In this document: positions 43,961 to 54,574 of the stretch, in pieces | Layout of the letters: every line of letters starts with the position of its first letter | Position numbering within the stretch: the stretch's first letter is position 1 | NCBI GenBank assembly: GCA_963755195.1 | Contig: CAVWIZ010000002.1 | Location: 558,001-622,000, forward strand | Source: CAVQJU01 sp963755195 | GTDB lineage: Bacteria > Acidobacteriota > Vicinamibacteria > Vicinamibacterales > CAVVIG01 | DNA: 64,000 nucleotides | Reading direction: 5' to 3' | The notes under the pieces: generated by a model | Told to the model about the DNA's origin: nothing | Database searches by the model: none | The model's input: only the letters and a program-made list of their open reading frames with translations | Made by a program: the position numbers and the translations under genes

Positions 43961-45906
43961 GTTTCACAAAGGGCTACGCCCTGGTTATTGCCGTAGTGCT
44001 CGCAGGCGGGATGGTGACCGCATCGAGCTCGAACTCGGGTTCGGGCGCGACAGCCGTCACCGTGCCTGCGGTGCGCCTGAAATCGATCAGTTCTAAGGTG
44101 ACGAGCAAAGGCACGTCGCTCGTCATCGAGGCCACAGAACCCGTGCCGTACGTGGCGACGCGGCCTGACCCGCTGACATTGTTCATCGACTTCCGCAACG
44201 TCGCGGCCGAGGGCATGACCAGCGCGGTGTCCACCGACGCGAAGAGCGCGATCACCGCGGTCTCGGTGGAGCCGAGTGATCAGGACAGCCCTGCGAATTC
44301 ACGCATTCGCGTGGTGCTGTCCGAGGCGGTCGCGCATCGCGTGCGCGCCAGCCGGAACACGATCGTCATCGACTTCGACAAGGGGGGCGCCAAGACGGCG
44401 CCTTACGTGCTGCCGCCGGCCACGCGGGGGGTTGTGGACGCGGGCGCGCCCGATGCGCTGCAGGCGCTCGCGCGCGTCGAGCGAACGACCGTCGATCCGG
44501 TCGCCGCGCTTGGCCTCGACACGCTCCAGCCCGTCGCGGTTTCGCTCGCGGCCCAGTCACGAGCCGGATCGACCCTGCCGGCGACGCCGCAATCGTCGTC
44601 GCAGGCGCCGGCCGCGCAGGCACCTGAACCGCCGGGCACGTCGCGAGGCGGCGTGCGCCGCTTCAACGGCAATCCGGTCAGCCTCGACTTCCAGGGCGCG
44701 GATTTGCGGGCCGTGCTCCGCACCTTCTCGGAAATCAGCGGGTTGAACATCGTGATCGATCCGGCGGTGACCGGGTCGGTAGACGTGGCGCTGCGCGACG
44801 TGCCGTGGGACCAGGCGCTCGACATCATCCTGCGCGCCAACAAGCTCGGTTACATCGTGGACGGCACCATCGTTCGCATCGCGCCGCTGACGGTCCTCTC
44901 CGACGAAGAGTCGCAGCGGCGCAAGCTGACCGATGAGCAGGCGCTGGCCGGCGAACTGCGCGTCCTGACCAAGACGCTCAGCTACGCCAAGGCCGAGGAT
45001 CTCGAGAAGCTGCTGACGAAGAGCTCGCTGTCGCAGCGCGGCTCGGTGCAGTTCGACATCCGGACGAACACGCTCATCATCACCGACCTCGCCGACCGGC
45101 TGACCGCGGCCAACGACCTCATCGGCGCGCTCGACCGGGCGCAGCCGCAGGTCGAGATCGAGGCGCGCATCGTCCAGGTGAACAAGAACTACCAGCGGAA
45201 CCTCGGCGTGCAGTGGGGCTTCAACGGACGCGTCGATCCGGCGCTTGGCAACACGACAAACATGGCGTTTCCCAACAAGGGCACGCTCGCCGGCGCCACG
45301 GGCGGCACCACCGGCGGCACCAATGGCACCGGGACGGCCGTCAACCTGGGCGTTCCCGGCGCGACGAGCGCCGTGGGGCTGCAGCTCGGCTCGATCAACG
45401 GCGCGTTCAACCTCGACGTCGCCCTTTCCGCCCTCGAGACGACGGGCAACGGCCGCGTCCTCTCGACGCCCCGCGTGTCCACGCAGAACAACGTCGAGGC
45501 TGAAATCAAGCAGGGCACGCAGATTCCGATTCAAACGGTCGCCAACAACACGGTGACCGTGCAGTTCAAGGACGCCGCGCTCATCCTGAAGGTGACCCCG
45601 CAGATCACGGCGTCGAACACCGTCATCATGAAAATCTCGCTCGAAAACGGGCAGGCCGATTTCTCGAAGGCGGTCAACGGCATTCCGCCCATCAATACGC
45701 AGAGCGCGAACACCTCGGTGCTCGTCAACGACGGTCAGACGACGGTCATCGGCGGGATTTACCTGAGCACGCAGCAGTATCAGACGGACAAGACTCCGGG
45801 GCTGGGCAACATCCCGCTGCTCAAGTGGCTCTTCAAGCGCGAGACGGCGAACGACAGCAGCACCGAGCTGCTGATCTTCATTACGCCACGCATCACGAAA
45901 AGTTAA
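43957..45906 (+). CDS. pilQ: Type IV pilus secretin PilQ
   Basis: Outer-membrane pore for the pilus. 649 residues from GTG 43957. N-terminal signal (YALVIAVVLAGGMVTAS), AMIN domain (about 40-150: TRPDPLTLFIDFRNVAAEG), STN domain (VSLDFQGADLRAVLRTFSE), NolW domain, then the secretin barrel (NNVEAEIKQGTQIPIQTVA; LKVTPQITASNTVIMKI; VLVNDGQTTVIGGIYLS; KTPGLGNIPLLKWLFKRE). A Gly/Thr-rich insert at about 445-460. Ends the pil operon; lipoprotein genes follow 12 bp later. Confidence 0.95.
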   Translation: MSFTKGYALVIAVVLAGGMVTASSSNSGSGATAVTVPAVRLKSISSKVTSKGTSLVIEATEPVPYVATRPDPLTLFIDFRNVAAEGMTSAVSTDAKSAITAVSVEPSDQDSPANSRIRVVLSEAVAHRVRASRNTIVIDFDKGGAKTAPYVLPPATRGVVDAGAPDALQALARVERTTVDPVAALGLDTLQPVAVSLAAQSRAGSTLPATPQSSSQAPAAQAPEPPGTSRGGVRRFNGNPVSLDFQGADLRAVLRTFSEISGLNIVIDPAVTGSVDVALRDVPWDQALDIILRANKLGYIVDGTIVRIAPLTVLSDEESQRRKLTDEQALAGELRVLTKTLSYAKAEDLEKLLTKSSLSQRGSVQFDIRTNTLIITDLADRLTAANDLIGALDRAQPQVEIEARIVQVNKNYQRNLGVQWGFNGRVDPALGNTTNMAFPNKGTLAGATGGTTGGTNGTGTAVNLGVPGATSAVGLQLGSINGAFNLDVALSALETTGNGRVLSTPRVSTQNNVEAEIKQGTQIPIQTVANNTVTVQFKDAALILKVTPQITASNTVIMKISLENGQADFSKAVNGIPPINTQSANTSVLVNDGQTTVIGGIYLSTQQYQTDKTPGLGNIPLLKWLFKRETANDSSTELLIFITPRITKS

Positions 45907-45918
45907 GGGTTTCGGAGC

Positions 45919-46548
45919 ATGACTCGTATGCGCATCATCAGTCGAATTCTCGCGGTCGCGGCGGTCGCGGCGTTGACCACCTCGTGTGGCAGCGCCGTGC
46001 GGTCTTCGAGCGCGCCCGTGTTTCTCGTGTTGGAGTTTCTGGGCGGCGCGCAAATCGGCGGCACGACGTTCACCAATACGCTGGCCTCCGACGTCATCAC
46101 GATGGTGACCAGCCCCGACCCCTGCACGACCACCAACCCGTGCGCGACGATTTTCACCGACAACGGCTCGGCCACCCTGAGGCTGTCCCCGAAGGACATT
46201 GGCCCGGTTGGCGTGCCGCAGGCGCCGAGCAGCAACAACGAGGTCACCATCACTCGCGTGCGCGTCGTGTATCGGCGCACGGATGGGCGCAACACGCCTG
46301 GCGTCGACGTCCCGTACGGCTTCGATGGCGCGGCCACGGCCACCGTGCCGGCGTCCGGCACGGCGACGCTCACGTTCGTGCTCGTTCGCGGCAACGCGAA
46401 AACCGAAGCGCCGCTCGTGCAGCTCAAGACCAACGGGTCCATCATCGCGACGATTGCCGAGGTCACCTTCTTCGGACACGATCAGGTCGGCAACGACATC
46501 AGCGTGACGGGAACCATGGAAATCGACTTCGCCAACTGGGGAGACTGA
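45919..46548 (+). CDS. Hypothetical lipoprotein (209 aa) behind pilQ
   Basis: Unrecognised. Lipoprotein signal RIISRILAVAAVAALTTSC with the Cys at about 23. The mature part is beta-rich and Thr/Val-rich (GGTTFTNTLASDVITMV; NNEVTITRVRVVYRRTDGRN; GSIIATIAEVTFFGHDQVG; DISVTGTMEIDFANWG), like a small immunoglobulin-like or choice-of-anchor domain. Gap of 12 bp after pilQ and 7 bp before the PKD protein, so probably made with the pilus genes. A pilus- or surface-associated role is only an inference. Confidence 0.8.
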   Translation: MTRMRIISRILAVAAVAALTTSCGSAVRSSSAPVFLVLEFLGGAQIGGTTFTNTLASDVITMVTSPDPCTTTNPCATIFTDNGSATLRLSPKDIGPVGVPQAPSSNNEVTITRVRVVYRRTDGRNTPGVDVPYGFDGAATATVPASGTATLTFVLVRGNAKTEAPLVQLKTNGSIIATIAEVTFFGHDQVGNDISVTGTMEIDFANWGD

Positions 46549-46555
46549 CACTACC

Positions 46556-48451
46556 ATGAGCAAGCGACTTCTCGCGTTGATGGTAGCGGCGTGCGCGGCG
46601 GGCGCGTCCTGCACGGTGCACTCGACCGACGTGCCCTCGCTCACCGGTCCGTCCGAGGCGGGCCTGTCGATTCGGGTTGTGGCGACCCCAGACAGTATCA
46701 GCCAGAACGGCGCGGACGTGTCGCAGATCGTCGTGAACGCGTTCGACGCAAACGGGCAGCCGTGCGCAAATCTTCTGGTCCGCATGGACATGGCCGTCGG
46801 CAGCACCCTCCAGGACTACGGAACGCTCTCGGCGCGGTCGATTGCCACGGGAGCCAACGGCCAGGCCCGCACCGTTTATACAGCGCCGCCTCCACCGCCG
46901 CCGAGCGTTGGTGCGGGCGGTGGGACGGTCGTCACGATTGTGGCCACTCCGAGTAGCGGACCTTGCGGGAGCTCGGTTGGGAATTTTGACGCCACGAACA
47001 GCCAGTTCACGTCGATTCGGCTTGTACCGGTCGGCGTCATCCAGCCACCAGCCGGCTCACCGACCGCGGATTTCACGATGTCGCCGAACACGGCGCTCAT
47101 GAACGTGCCTGCCACGTTTGACGCGTCCATCAGTGCGCCTGGTGCGGGCGCGTCGCAGATCACGTCGTACTCGTGGAACTTCGGAGACGGGGGCCAGGCC
47201 TCCGGCAGAACCGTCACGCATTCGTTCTCCTCGCCACAGACGTACGTCGTGAGGCTCACGGTCACCAACGATCGCGGGCTTTCCGCCTCGAAGGACGTAC
47301 CGACCCAGGTCGGCTCGGTTGACGGGCCAACGGCCGCATTTGTGTTCTCACCCTCGTCGCCGACACCGGGGCAGGCGGTCTTGTTCAACGCCGACCTCTC
47401 CAAGTCGGCGCTTGGGCATGCGCTCGTTCAGTTCAGCTGGAACTTCGGCGACGGCGGGACAGCCAGCGGCGTGAATGTGTCACACGCGTTCTTGACCGCG
47501 GGCACCTTCAACGTCGTCCTCAGCGTGTTTGACGACACCGGTCAAAAGGGAACGACAGCCACGTCTGTCACGGTGGTAGCCGCCGCTGGTGGAGGCGGTG
47601 GAGGCGCAACGGTCGCGTTGTTCGAGGTCACTCCGAACCAGCCGATCGCGACGCAGCTCGCTCTCTTCAATGCGTCAACGTCGACGGCCGCGCCTGGTCG
47701 CACGCTGGTCAACTACGCGTGGGATTTCGGCGACGGAACCGCGCTCAGCGGGCCGAGCGCCACAACCTCGCACACGTTCCAGAATGCAGGGGTCTACGGC
47801 GTGAGATTGATCGTCAGGGACGACGGCGGCACAAGCGCACAGACCATTAAGTCGGTGACCGTCTTGCCGGCGTCGACGGGCAGCCTGTTGCCTGAGTTCA
47901 CCATCTCCCCGACCGACCCGTTCGGCGGCGACTTGGTGACCTTCAACGCCAACACGTCGAAGCCGATCGACACGATCACGCAGTATGACTGGGACTTCGG
48001 TGACGGCACGATCGTGATTGGTCCAGTGAGCGCGCCTGGTCAGGCGAATCCCGTGGCCACTCACACGTACTCCACTTCGGCGGGGAATACGTACACGATC
48101 AGATTGACCGCTCACGACGCGACCGGCCGCGTCGCAACGATGACTCATACGCTGACGGTCGGGCCTAACAGTGGCGGCCTCTCCCCGACTGCCAGGTTCA
48201 CGATCTCGCAGTCGCCGACCACGGTCGGCACGCCGGTCACCTTTGACGGCAGCACGTCGTTCGCGTTCGTTGGAGCGTCCATCGTCACTTATGTGTGGGA
48301 CTTCGGCGACGGATCGGCTATCGTCTCGACGCCGGGCCCGATTTCGCCGGCGCATGCGTATGCCGCGGCCGAGACCTACACAATCCGTCTGACTGTGGTC
48401 GATAACTTCGGCCGCACGGGTTCGACGACCCGGACACTGTTGGTGCAGTGA
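46556..48451 (+). CDS. PKD-repeat lipoprotein (631 aa), five PKD domains
   Basis: Surface or periplasmic adhesin-like protein. Lipoprotein signal RLLALMVAACAAGASC (Cys at about 19). An N-terminal Big-like domain (about 35-150; ISQNGADVSQIVVNAFDANG) ends in a Pro-rich turn. Five PKD domains follow, each with the WNFGDG/WDFGDG strand: about 165-250, 258-345, 355-440, 445-535, 545-631. A poly-Gly linker is near 345-350. The 5' part may be under the pil promoter. Function unknown; ligand-binding or pilus-tip roles are possible. Confidence 0.85.
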   Translation: MSKRLLALMVAACAAGASCTVHSTDVPSLTGPSEAGLSIRVVATPDSISQNGADVSQIVVNAFDANGQPCANLLVRMDMAVGSTLQDYGTLSARSIATGANGQARTVYTAPPPPPPSVGAGGGTVVTIVATPSSGPCGSSVGNFDATNSQFTSIRLVPVGVIQPPAGSPTADFTMSPNTALMNVPATFDASISAPGAGASQITSYSWNFGDGGQASGRTVTHSFSSPQTYVVRLTVTNDRGLSASKDVPTQVGSVDGPTAAFVFSPSSPTPGQAVLFNADLSKSALGHALVQFSWNFGDGGTASGVNVSHAFLTAGTFNVVLSVFDDTGQKGTTATSVTVVAAAGGGGGGATVALFEVTPNQPIATQLALFNASTSTAAPGRTLVNYAWDFGDGTALSGPSATTSHTFQNAGVYGVRLIVRDDGGTSAQTIKSVTVLPASTGSLLPEFTISPTDPFGGDLVTFNANTSKPIDTITQYDWDFGDGTIVIGPVSAPGQANPVATHTYSTSAGNTYTIRLTAHDATGRVATMTHTLTVGPNSGGLSPTARFTISQSPTTVGTPVTFDGSTSFAFVGASIVTYVWDFGDGSAIVSTPGPISPAHAYAAAETYTIRLTVVDNFGRTGSTTRTLLVQ

Positions 48452-48472
48452 CGCCGGTCGCAACGGCTCGCT

Positions 48473-49165
48473 GTGGCTGACCACTCACGCCTCGAAGACT
48501 TGCGACGACGGGTCCAACTGGACCCGTCGTCGATCGCTTTCGCCCAACTCGCCGAAGAGTACCGCCGCGTCGGCCAGCTCCAGGAATCAGTGGACGTGTG
48601 CCGGGCCGGCCTGGCCCAGCACCCGGGGTATCTGTCGGCCCGCGTGACCCTGGGCCGAGCTCTCGTCGATCTCAATGAGCTCGACGCGGCGCAGAAGGAA
48701 CTCGAACTGGTGCTGAAGAGCGCCGCCGAGAACCTCGCGGCCATCCGCGGTCTTGCCGAGATCCATCACCGGCGCGGCGCGCTCGCCGAAGCGCTGGTCC
48801 AGTACCGCGCCGCGCTCGCCCTCGCCCGCAACGATCCCGATCTCGCACAGACGGTGAAGGAACTGGCAGCCGAGCTCGAGCCTCCGCCACCGGCCGACGG
48901 CAGTGGCCCTTCGTTCGAGCAGGCGGCCCGTGCGCTGACCGTTCACCCGCCGAGTGACCCCGCCCCCGGTAGCGATGTCAAGGATGTTGAAGATGTAGAG
49001 GTCGAAGGCGCCGGGGACGTCGGGCGATCAGAACAGGTGGGGGCGCTCGAGGCCGTCGGGCTTCCGGAGGACCTCAGGACCGAGTCGCGGGAAATGCGGA
49101 CGATCGCCGCGCTCGAGCAGTGGCTCCACGCCATTCATGTCACACGCGCCGAGCACCACGCTTAG
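48473..49165 (+). CDS. Tetratricopeptide-repeat protein (230 aa)
   Basis: GTG 48473. Three to four TPR-type helical pairs (SIAFAQLAEEYRRVGQLQES; GYLSARVTLGRALVDLNELD; NLAAIRGLAEIHHRRGALAE), then a Pro/Asp/Glu-rich linker (about 140-190) and a short C-terminal helix ending EQWLHAIHVTRAEHHA. No signal peptide. Its 3' end overlaps the peptidase gene by 29 bp. TPR proteins of this build often follow pilus genes in Acidobacteriota; specific function unknown. Confidence 0.75.
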   Translation: MADHSRLEDLRRRVQLDPSSIAFAQLAEEYRRVGQLQESVDVCRAGLAQHPGYLSARVTLGRALVDLNELDAAQKELELVLKSAAENLAAIRGLAEIHHRRGALAEALVQYRAALALARNDPDLAQTVKELAAELEPPPPADGSGPSFEQAARALTVHPPSDPAPGSDVKDVEDVEVEGAGDVGRSEQVGALEAVGLPEDLRTESREMRTIAALEQWLHAIHVTRAEHHA

Positions 49166-50309
49166 GCGAAGGCACCAGCTGGTTCGGGAGGCGATGGCGC
49201 GGCACGATGTGGACGCGCTGGTCGTCACCTCGCGGTCGAACATCGCCTATCTGACCAACTTCACCGGCAGCTCGGCCATCGCCGTGCTGGCGCCCGATTG
49301 CCTCCACTTCATCACCGACTCGCGCTACGTCACCGCCGTCGAGGACCAGCAGCAGGCGACCCATGCGTGTCCTGATTTCGATCTCGTCAAAGTGGACGAC
49401 ACGTACGACGCGACCCTGGCGGCATTCGCGGCGTCGCTCAAGGCCGGCCGACTCGGCTTCGAAGCGGCGCATCTGACGGTCAGCCGCCACACCTGGCTGG
49501 CTGCCGCGCTGGCGGGAACGCCCGTCCTCGTGCCGACCGAGCAACTGATCGAGCATGTCCGCGTCCGGAAGGACGAGTACGAGGTCGAGATGATTCGTGA
49601 GGGGGCGCGCCGGTTGTCGGATGTCGCCCATGGCGTGTTCGAGGAGGTTGGTCTCGGGAGGACCGAGCGGGATATTGCCGAGGCGATCGACCTCCGGATC
49701 CGCCGGGCCGGATTCGAGCGGCCGGCGTTTGATACCATCGTCGCCAGCGGCCCGCAGTCGGCCTTGCCGCACGCCAGGCCCGGCGAGCGAACATTAAGCG
49801 AACATGACCTGGTCGTGCTGGACTTCGGTGGCGTCTACGACTCATACTGCGTCGATTTGACCCGGACGGTTGTCGTGGGCCGGGCGGGCGATCGCGCACG
49901 AGAGGTCCACGCGGCGGTTCTGGAGGCGCACGATCGGGCCATCAGGACGGTGGGCCCCGGCCGGTCTCGATTTGCGATTGATGCGGCCGCGCGCGATTGG
50001 CTGACGGCCTGCGGCTTGGGCGAGGCCTTCGGCCACGGAACCGGGCACGGTCTCGGCATCGATATTCACGAAGACCCGCGGATTACCCGGCGGCCGGGCC
50101 CCGTGAAAGAAGTGGCGGGCCCCAGGAGAGCAGTGGAAGAAGCCGGAGAAGCCCAGGACGACGCCGTGGAGGCTGGGATGGTATTCACGATTGAACCCGG
50201 CGCATATCTTCCCGGGTGGGGTGGCGTTCGCATCGAAGACGACGTGCTGGTCACGGAGCACGGCGTTGAATTGCTCACGAACGTGACGACGGACCTGTTG
50301 GAACTGTGA
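49137..50309 (+). CDS. M24-family Xaa-Pro aminopeptidase/dipeptidase
   Basis: Two-metal peptidase for Xaa-Pro bonds. 390 residues. Creatinase-type N domain (DALVVTSRSNIAYLTNFTGS), then the pita-bread fold with all five metal ligands: Asp in VVLDFGGVYDSY, Asp in VDLTRTVVVG, His in GHGTGHGLGIDIHE, Glu in VFTIEPGAYLPGWGGVRIE and the final Glu there. An extra stretch of about 25 residues (RRPGPVKEVAGPRRAVEEAG and following) lies between HEDPRI and DAVEAGMVF where the family has only a few; it is built of imperfect direct repeats in the DNA. Often linked to accBC. Confidence 0.9.
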   Translation: MSHAPSTTLRRRHQLVREAMARHDVDALVVTSRSNIAYLTNFTGSSAIAVLAPDCLHFITDSRYVTAVEDQQQATHACPDFDLVKVDDTYDATLAAFAASLKAGRLGFEAAHLTVSRHTWLAAALAGTPVLVPTEQLIEHVRVRKDEYEVEMIREGARRLSDVAHGVFEEVGLGRTERDIAEAIDLRIRRAGFERPAFDTIVASGPQSALPHARPGERTLSEHDLVVLDFGGVYDSYCVDLTRTVVVGRAGDRAREVHAAVLEAHDRAIRTVGPGRSRFAIDAAARDWLTACGLGEAFGHGTGHGLGIDIHEDPRITRRPGPVKEVAGPRRAVEEAGEAQDDAVEAGMVFTIEPGAYLPGWGGVRIEDDVLVTEHGVELLTNVTTDLLEL

Positions 50310-50782
50310 ATCTGGACGATGTGAGAGAGATTCTCGCGCTCATGCGCGAGAACGGGCTCTCTGAGTTTGAAATCGAACGCGAAGGGCTGAAGCTGCGGCT
50401 CCGCAAAGATGCGGGGGGGCCTCCCGGTGCCGGGAGCCTCGCGCCCCCGCCCGTTGCGGCGCCGGGCGGCGTTGCGTCGGCCGCGATGGCGTTGGCGGGC
50501 GCGTCGGCGCCTCCCCAGCCGACCTCAGAGGTCGAGATCGAGCTCGCGGTCGTCAAGTCGCCGATCGTCGGCACGTTCTATCGTTCGTCGGAGCCGGGTT
50601 CGGCGTCGTTTGTCGAGATTGGCGCGACGGTGAAGAAGGGGCAGGTGCTCTGCATCATCGAAGCGATGAAGCTGATGAACGAGATCGACTCGGAGTACGA
50701 CGGCGAGATCATCAATATCTACGTTGAAAACGGGCAGCCGGTGCAGTACGGCGAGCGGCTCTTCGCGATAAAAACAACGTAG
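50306..50782 (+). CDS. accB: Biotin carboxyl carrier protein of acetyl-CoA carboxylase
   Basis: Carries the biotin that AccC carboxylates for fatty-acid synthesis. 158 residues: N-terminal helix LDDVREILALMRENGLSEFE, a Pro/Ala hinge (about 38-70), then the biotinyl domain with the biotin-attachment motif IEAMKLMNEI. GTG 50306 overlaps the peptidase stop (GTGA). Followed by accC after a word island. Confidence 0.95.
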   Translation: MNLDDVREILALMRENGLSEFEIEREGLKLRLRKDAGGPPGAGSLAPPPVAAPGGVASAAMALAGASAPPQPTSEVEIELAVVKSPIVGTFYRSSEPGSASFVEIGATVKKGQVLCIIEAMKLMNEIDSEYDGEIINIYVENGQPVQYGERLFAIKTT

Positions 50783-50827
50783 CCACAGAGGCACAGAGAA
50801 CACAGAGAGTGGCTATGTGCCAAGCAC

Positions 50828-50829
<2 letters not shown>
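50780..50829 (+). repeat. CACAGAG word island and start-codon hairpin between accB and accC
   Basis: TAGCCAC (50780-50786) and GTGGCTA (50809-50815) invert each other around CACAGAGGCACAGAGAACAC-type words. Directly after, ATGTGC-CAA-GCACAT (50815-50829) is a 6-bp hairpin that includes the first two bases of the accC ATG. ATG 50815 also opens a six-codon reading frame ending across the accC start. Confidence 0.65.
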
Positions 50830-52198
<1,369 letters not shown>

Positions 52199-52236
52199 GC
52201 CCGGCCTCCCTCACCTCAACTCGATCGCTTGCGTTT

Positions 52237-52301
52237 CACGAAGCCACGAAACCACGAAGATCTCTCTTTAGGAAATGCTTTCGTGTCGTCGTGACTTCGT
52301 G
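52237..52301 (+). repeat. CACGAAG word hairpin between accC and thiE
   Basis: Left arm 52237-52259 (CACGAAGCCACGAAACCAC and GAAG), right arm 52278-52301 (its imperfect reverse complement). The same family with the same arrangement recurs at 56533-56600. Confidence 0.75.
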
Positions 52302-52318
52302 ATGAAGGATTGCTGGGC

Positions 52319-52978
52319 GTGAAGCTCCCTCGTCTCAACGCAATCGTTGACGTCGAGGTTGCCCGGCTCGCCGGTTGGACGCCGATCGATCTCGCCGCGG
52401 CGTACGTGGAGGGCGGTGCGCGGTTCCTTCAGCTGCGTGCGAAATCGATGTCGGGCGCCGAGCTCCTGGATCTGGCGTCGCGCATCGGCGACCTCGCGCA
52501 CGCGGCCGGCGCCACGCTCATCGTCAACGATCGCGCGGACATCGCGCGGCTGTCCGGGGCGGACGGCGTCCACGTCGGTCAAGACGACCTGGCGCCGGCG
52601 GCCGCGCGAGCAATCGTCGGCGCGGACGCGATAGTGGGAGTCTCGACCCACACCGAAGCCCAAATCGACGCCGCGACGAGCCTGCCCGTCAACTACCTGG
52701 CCGTCGGCCCCGTCTTCGGCACCGCGACGAAAGACACCGGCTACGTGGCTGTCGGCCTGGCGCGCGTGCGGTACGCGGCGGGCCGCGTCGGACGAGACTC
52801 GTCGCAGGATGGGAGAGACCGGCTGTCGGGGCTCGTCGCCATCGGCGGCATCACCCTCGATCGGGCCGCCGAGGTCATCGCGGCAGGAGCGACATCGGTG
52901 GCGGTGATTTCAGACCTCGTCGCGACCGGCGACCCGGAAGCGCGCGTCCGCGCCTATCTGGCGCGGCTCGCTCTGTGA
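52319..52978 (+). CDS. thiE: Thiamine phosphate synthase ThiE
   Basis: Joins HMP-PP and thiazole phosphate to thiamine phosphate. 219 residues from GTG 52319 (AAGGA 9 bp upstream); TTG 52310 is an alternative. Canonical ThiE features: FLQLRAKSMSG (Arg/Lys), LIVNDRADIARLSGADGVH, VGQDDLAPAAAR, VGVSTHTEAQI, VGPVFGTATKD, LVAIGGITLDRA. Extra residues (GRVGRDSSQDGRDRLSG) between the last helix and VAIGG are not in the family; the DNA there holds the palindrome GACGAG-A-CTCGTC. Better ThiE candidate than the copy at 13.3 kb. Confidence 0.9.
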   Translation: MKLPRLNAIVDVEVARLAGWTPIDLAAAYVEGGARFLQLRAKSMSGAELLDLASRIGDLAHAAGATLIVNDRADIARLSGADGVHVGQDDLAPAAARAIVGADAIVGVSTHTEAQIDAATSLPVNYLAVGPVFGTATKDTGYVAVGLARVRYAAGRVGRDSSQDGRDRLSGLVAIGGITLDRAAEVIAAGATSVAVISDLVATGDPEARVRAYLARLAL

Positions 52979-52984
52979 GCCATG

Positions 52985-52990
52985 TATAAT
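52985..52990 (+). promoter_or_regulatory. -10 box TATAAT upstream of the permease gene
   Basis: Perfect TATAAT preceded directly by TG, 15 bp before the permease ATG, with GAGGA between as ribosome site. No clear -35. Confidence 0.45.
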
Positions 52991-53004
52991 CCGCGAGGAT
53001 CTTG

Positions 53005-54528
53005 ATGAGACATCAACTGTTTGCGACCAAATCGCTCCGCCAGTTGCTCGACGAGATGGCGGGCGAGAATCGCCTCCGCCGCGTGCTCGGCCCCGTGCAA
53101 CTGACGAGCCTCGGCGTCGGGGCGATTATCGGCGCGGGCATCTTCGTCGCCACGGGAGCCGCCGCGCGCAACGTGGCGGGACCGGCGCTGATGCTCTCGT
53201 ACGTCGTGGCCGGCGTCACCTGTATCTTCGCGGCGCTCTGTTATGCCGAGTTCGCGTCGATGGTGCCGGTGGCCGGATCGGCGTACACCTATGCCTACGC
53301 GACGCTCGGCGAGCTGTTTGCGTGGATCATCGGCTGGGACCTCATCCTCGAGTACGCCGTGGGATCGGCGACGGTGGCAAACGGGTGGTCGGGGTACTTC
53401 CAGAGCGTGCTGGCCAAGTTCGGCGTCAGTCTTCCCGCGGCGCTGTCGGGACCTCCGATCATCTACGACACGGCCGCCGGCCACTTCGTCCGGACCGCGG
53501 GCGTGGTGAACCTTCCGGCGATCCTGATTGTGGCGCTGGTGACGGCGGTTCTTGTCAAAGGGATCTCGGAGAGCGCCGGCTTCAACACACTGATGGTGTT
53601 CTTGAAGGTCACCGTCGTCCTCTTCGTGATCCTCGTGGGAGCCTTCTTCATCCAGCCCGGGAATTGGACGCCGTTTGCGCCGTACGGGATGACGGGGCTC
53701 AGTTTTTTCGGACAAACACTGTTCGGCGAGGTGAACGCCGGCGGGCAGCCGGTGGGCATGCTGGCCGGCGCGGCGATCATCTTTTTTGCCTACATCGGGT
53801 TCGATTCGGTGTCCACGCACGCGGAAGAGGCCAAGAACCCGACGCGCGACGTCCCGATTGGGATCGTCGCGTCTCTCTTGATTTGCACCGTGCTCTACAT
53901 CGCCGTGGTGGCCGTGCTGACGGGGATGGTGCGCTACGACAGGCTGAGTGTGGACGCGGGAGTTTCCGACGCGTTCAAGCAGGCGGGCTTGCCCTGGGCG
54001 GAGTTCATCATCGCGGCGGCCGGGGTGGCCGGCATTACATCGGTGCTGCTGGTGCTGATGCTCTCCGGGCCGCGCGTGTTTCTGGCGATGGCGCGAGACG
54101 GCATGGTGCCTCCCGCGTTCTTCGGCGATGTCCATCCGAAGTTCCGCACGCCCTGGAAGTCCACGATCCTGATCGGAGTGTTCGTTGCCGTCATGACGGG
54201 TTTCCTGCCGATTGATGCGCTGCTCCATCTGACCAACATCGGCACCTTGTTCGCATTCCTGATCGTCTGCGCGGCCGTGCTCATCATGCGCCGGACCAAT
54301 CCGGATGCCAAGCGGCCATTTCGGGCGCCGTTCTATCCCTTCGTCCCGATCTTCGGGATCCTCTCGTGTCTCATGCTCATGTTCTCGCTGCCGGTCGAAA
54401 ACTGGTACCGGCTCATCGCGTGGATGGCGCTCGGCTTCGTTATCTACTTTGCCTACAGCTACAGGCACAGCGAATTGCGCAAGCGAGCCGAGGCGGCGTC
54501 GTCTGCCCCTGGAGCCCGTCGCGGCTAG
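53005..54528 (+). CDS. APC-family amino-acid permease (CAT type)
   Basis: Inner-membrane amino-acid transporter of the cationic amino acid transporter branch. 507 residues from ATG 53005 (GAGGA 5 bp upstream). Twelve or so spans; the TM1 substrate motif GVGAIIGAGIFVATGAAA, YAEFASMVPVAGSAYTYAYA in TM3, IFFAYIGFDSVSTHAEEAKN in TM6-7, LLMLMLSGPRVFLAMARDG-like LMLSGPRVFLAMARDGMVP. Substrate not determinable. Followed by a TrkA-type gene. Confidence 0.9.
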   Translation: MRHQLFATKSLRQLLDEMAGENRLRRVLGPVQLTSLGVGAIIGAGIFVATGAAARNVAGPALMLSYVVAGVTCIFAALCYAEFASMVPVAGSAYTYAYATLGELFAWIIGWDLILEYAVGSATVANGWSGYFQSVLAKFGVSLPAALSGPPIIYDTAAGHFVRTAGVVNLPAILIVALVTAVLVKGISESAGFNTLMVFLKVTVVLFVILVGAFFIQPGNWTPFAPYGMTGLSFFGQTLFGEVNAGGQPVGMLAGAAIIFFAYIGFDSVSTHAEEAKNPTRDVPIGIVASLLICTVLYIAVVAVLTGMVRYDRLSVDAGVSDAFKQAGLPWAEFIIAAAGVAGITSVLLVLMLSGPRVFLAMARDGMVPPAFFGDVHPKFRTPWKSTILIGVFVAVMTGFLPIDALLHLTNIGTLFAFLIVCAAVLIMRRTNPDAKRPFRAPFYPFVPIFGILSCLMLMFSLPVENWYRLIAWMALGFVIYFAYSYRHSELRKRAEAASSAPGARRG

Positions 54529-54574
54529 ACGCGGCAGGCGCCTCGCGCCACCTCTGGGCGACCACTGGCTGCGG

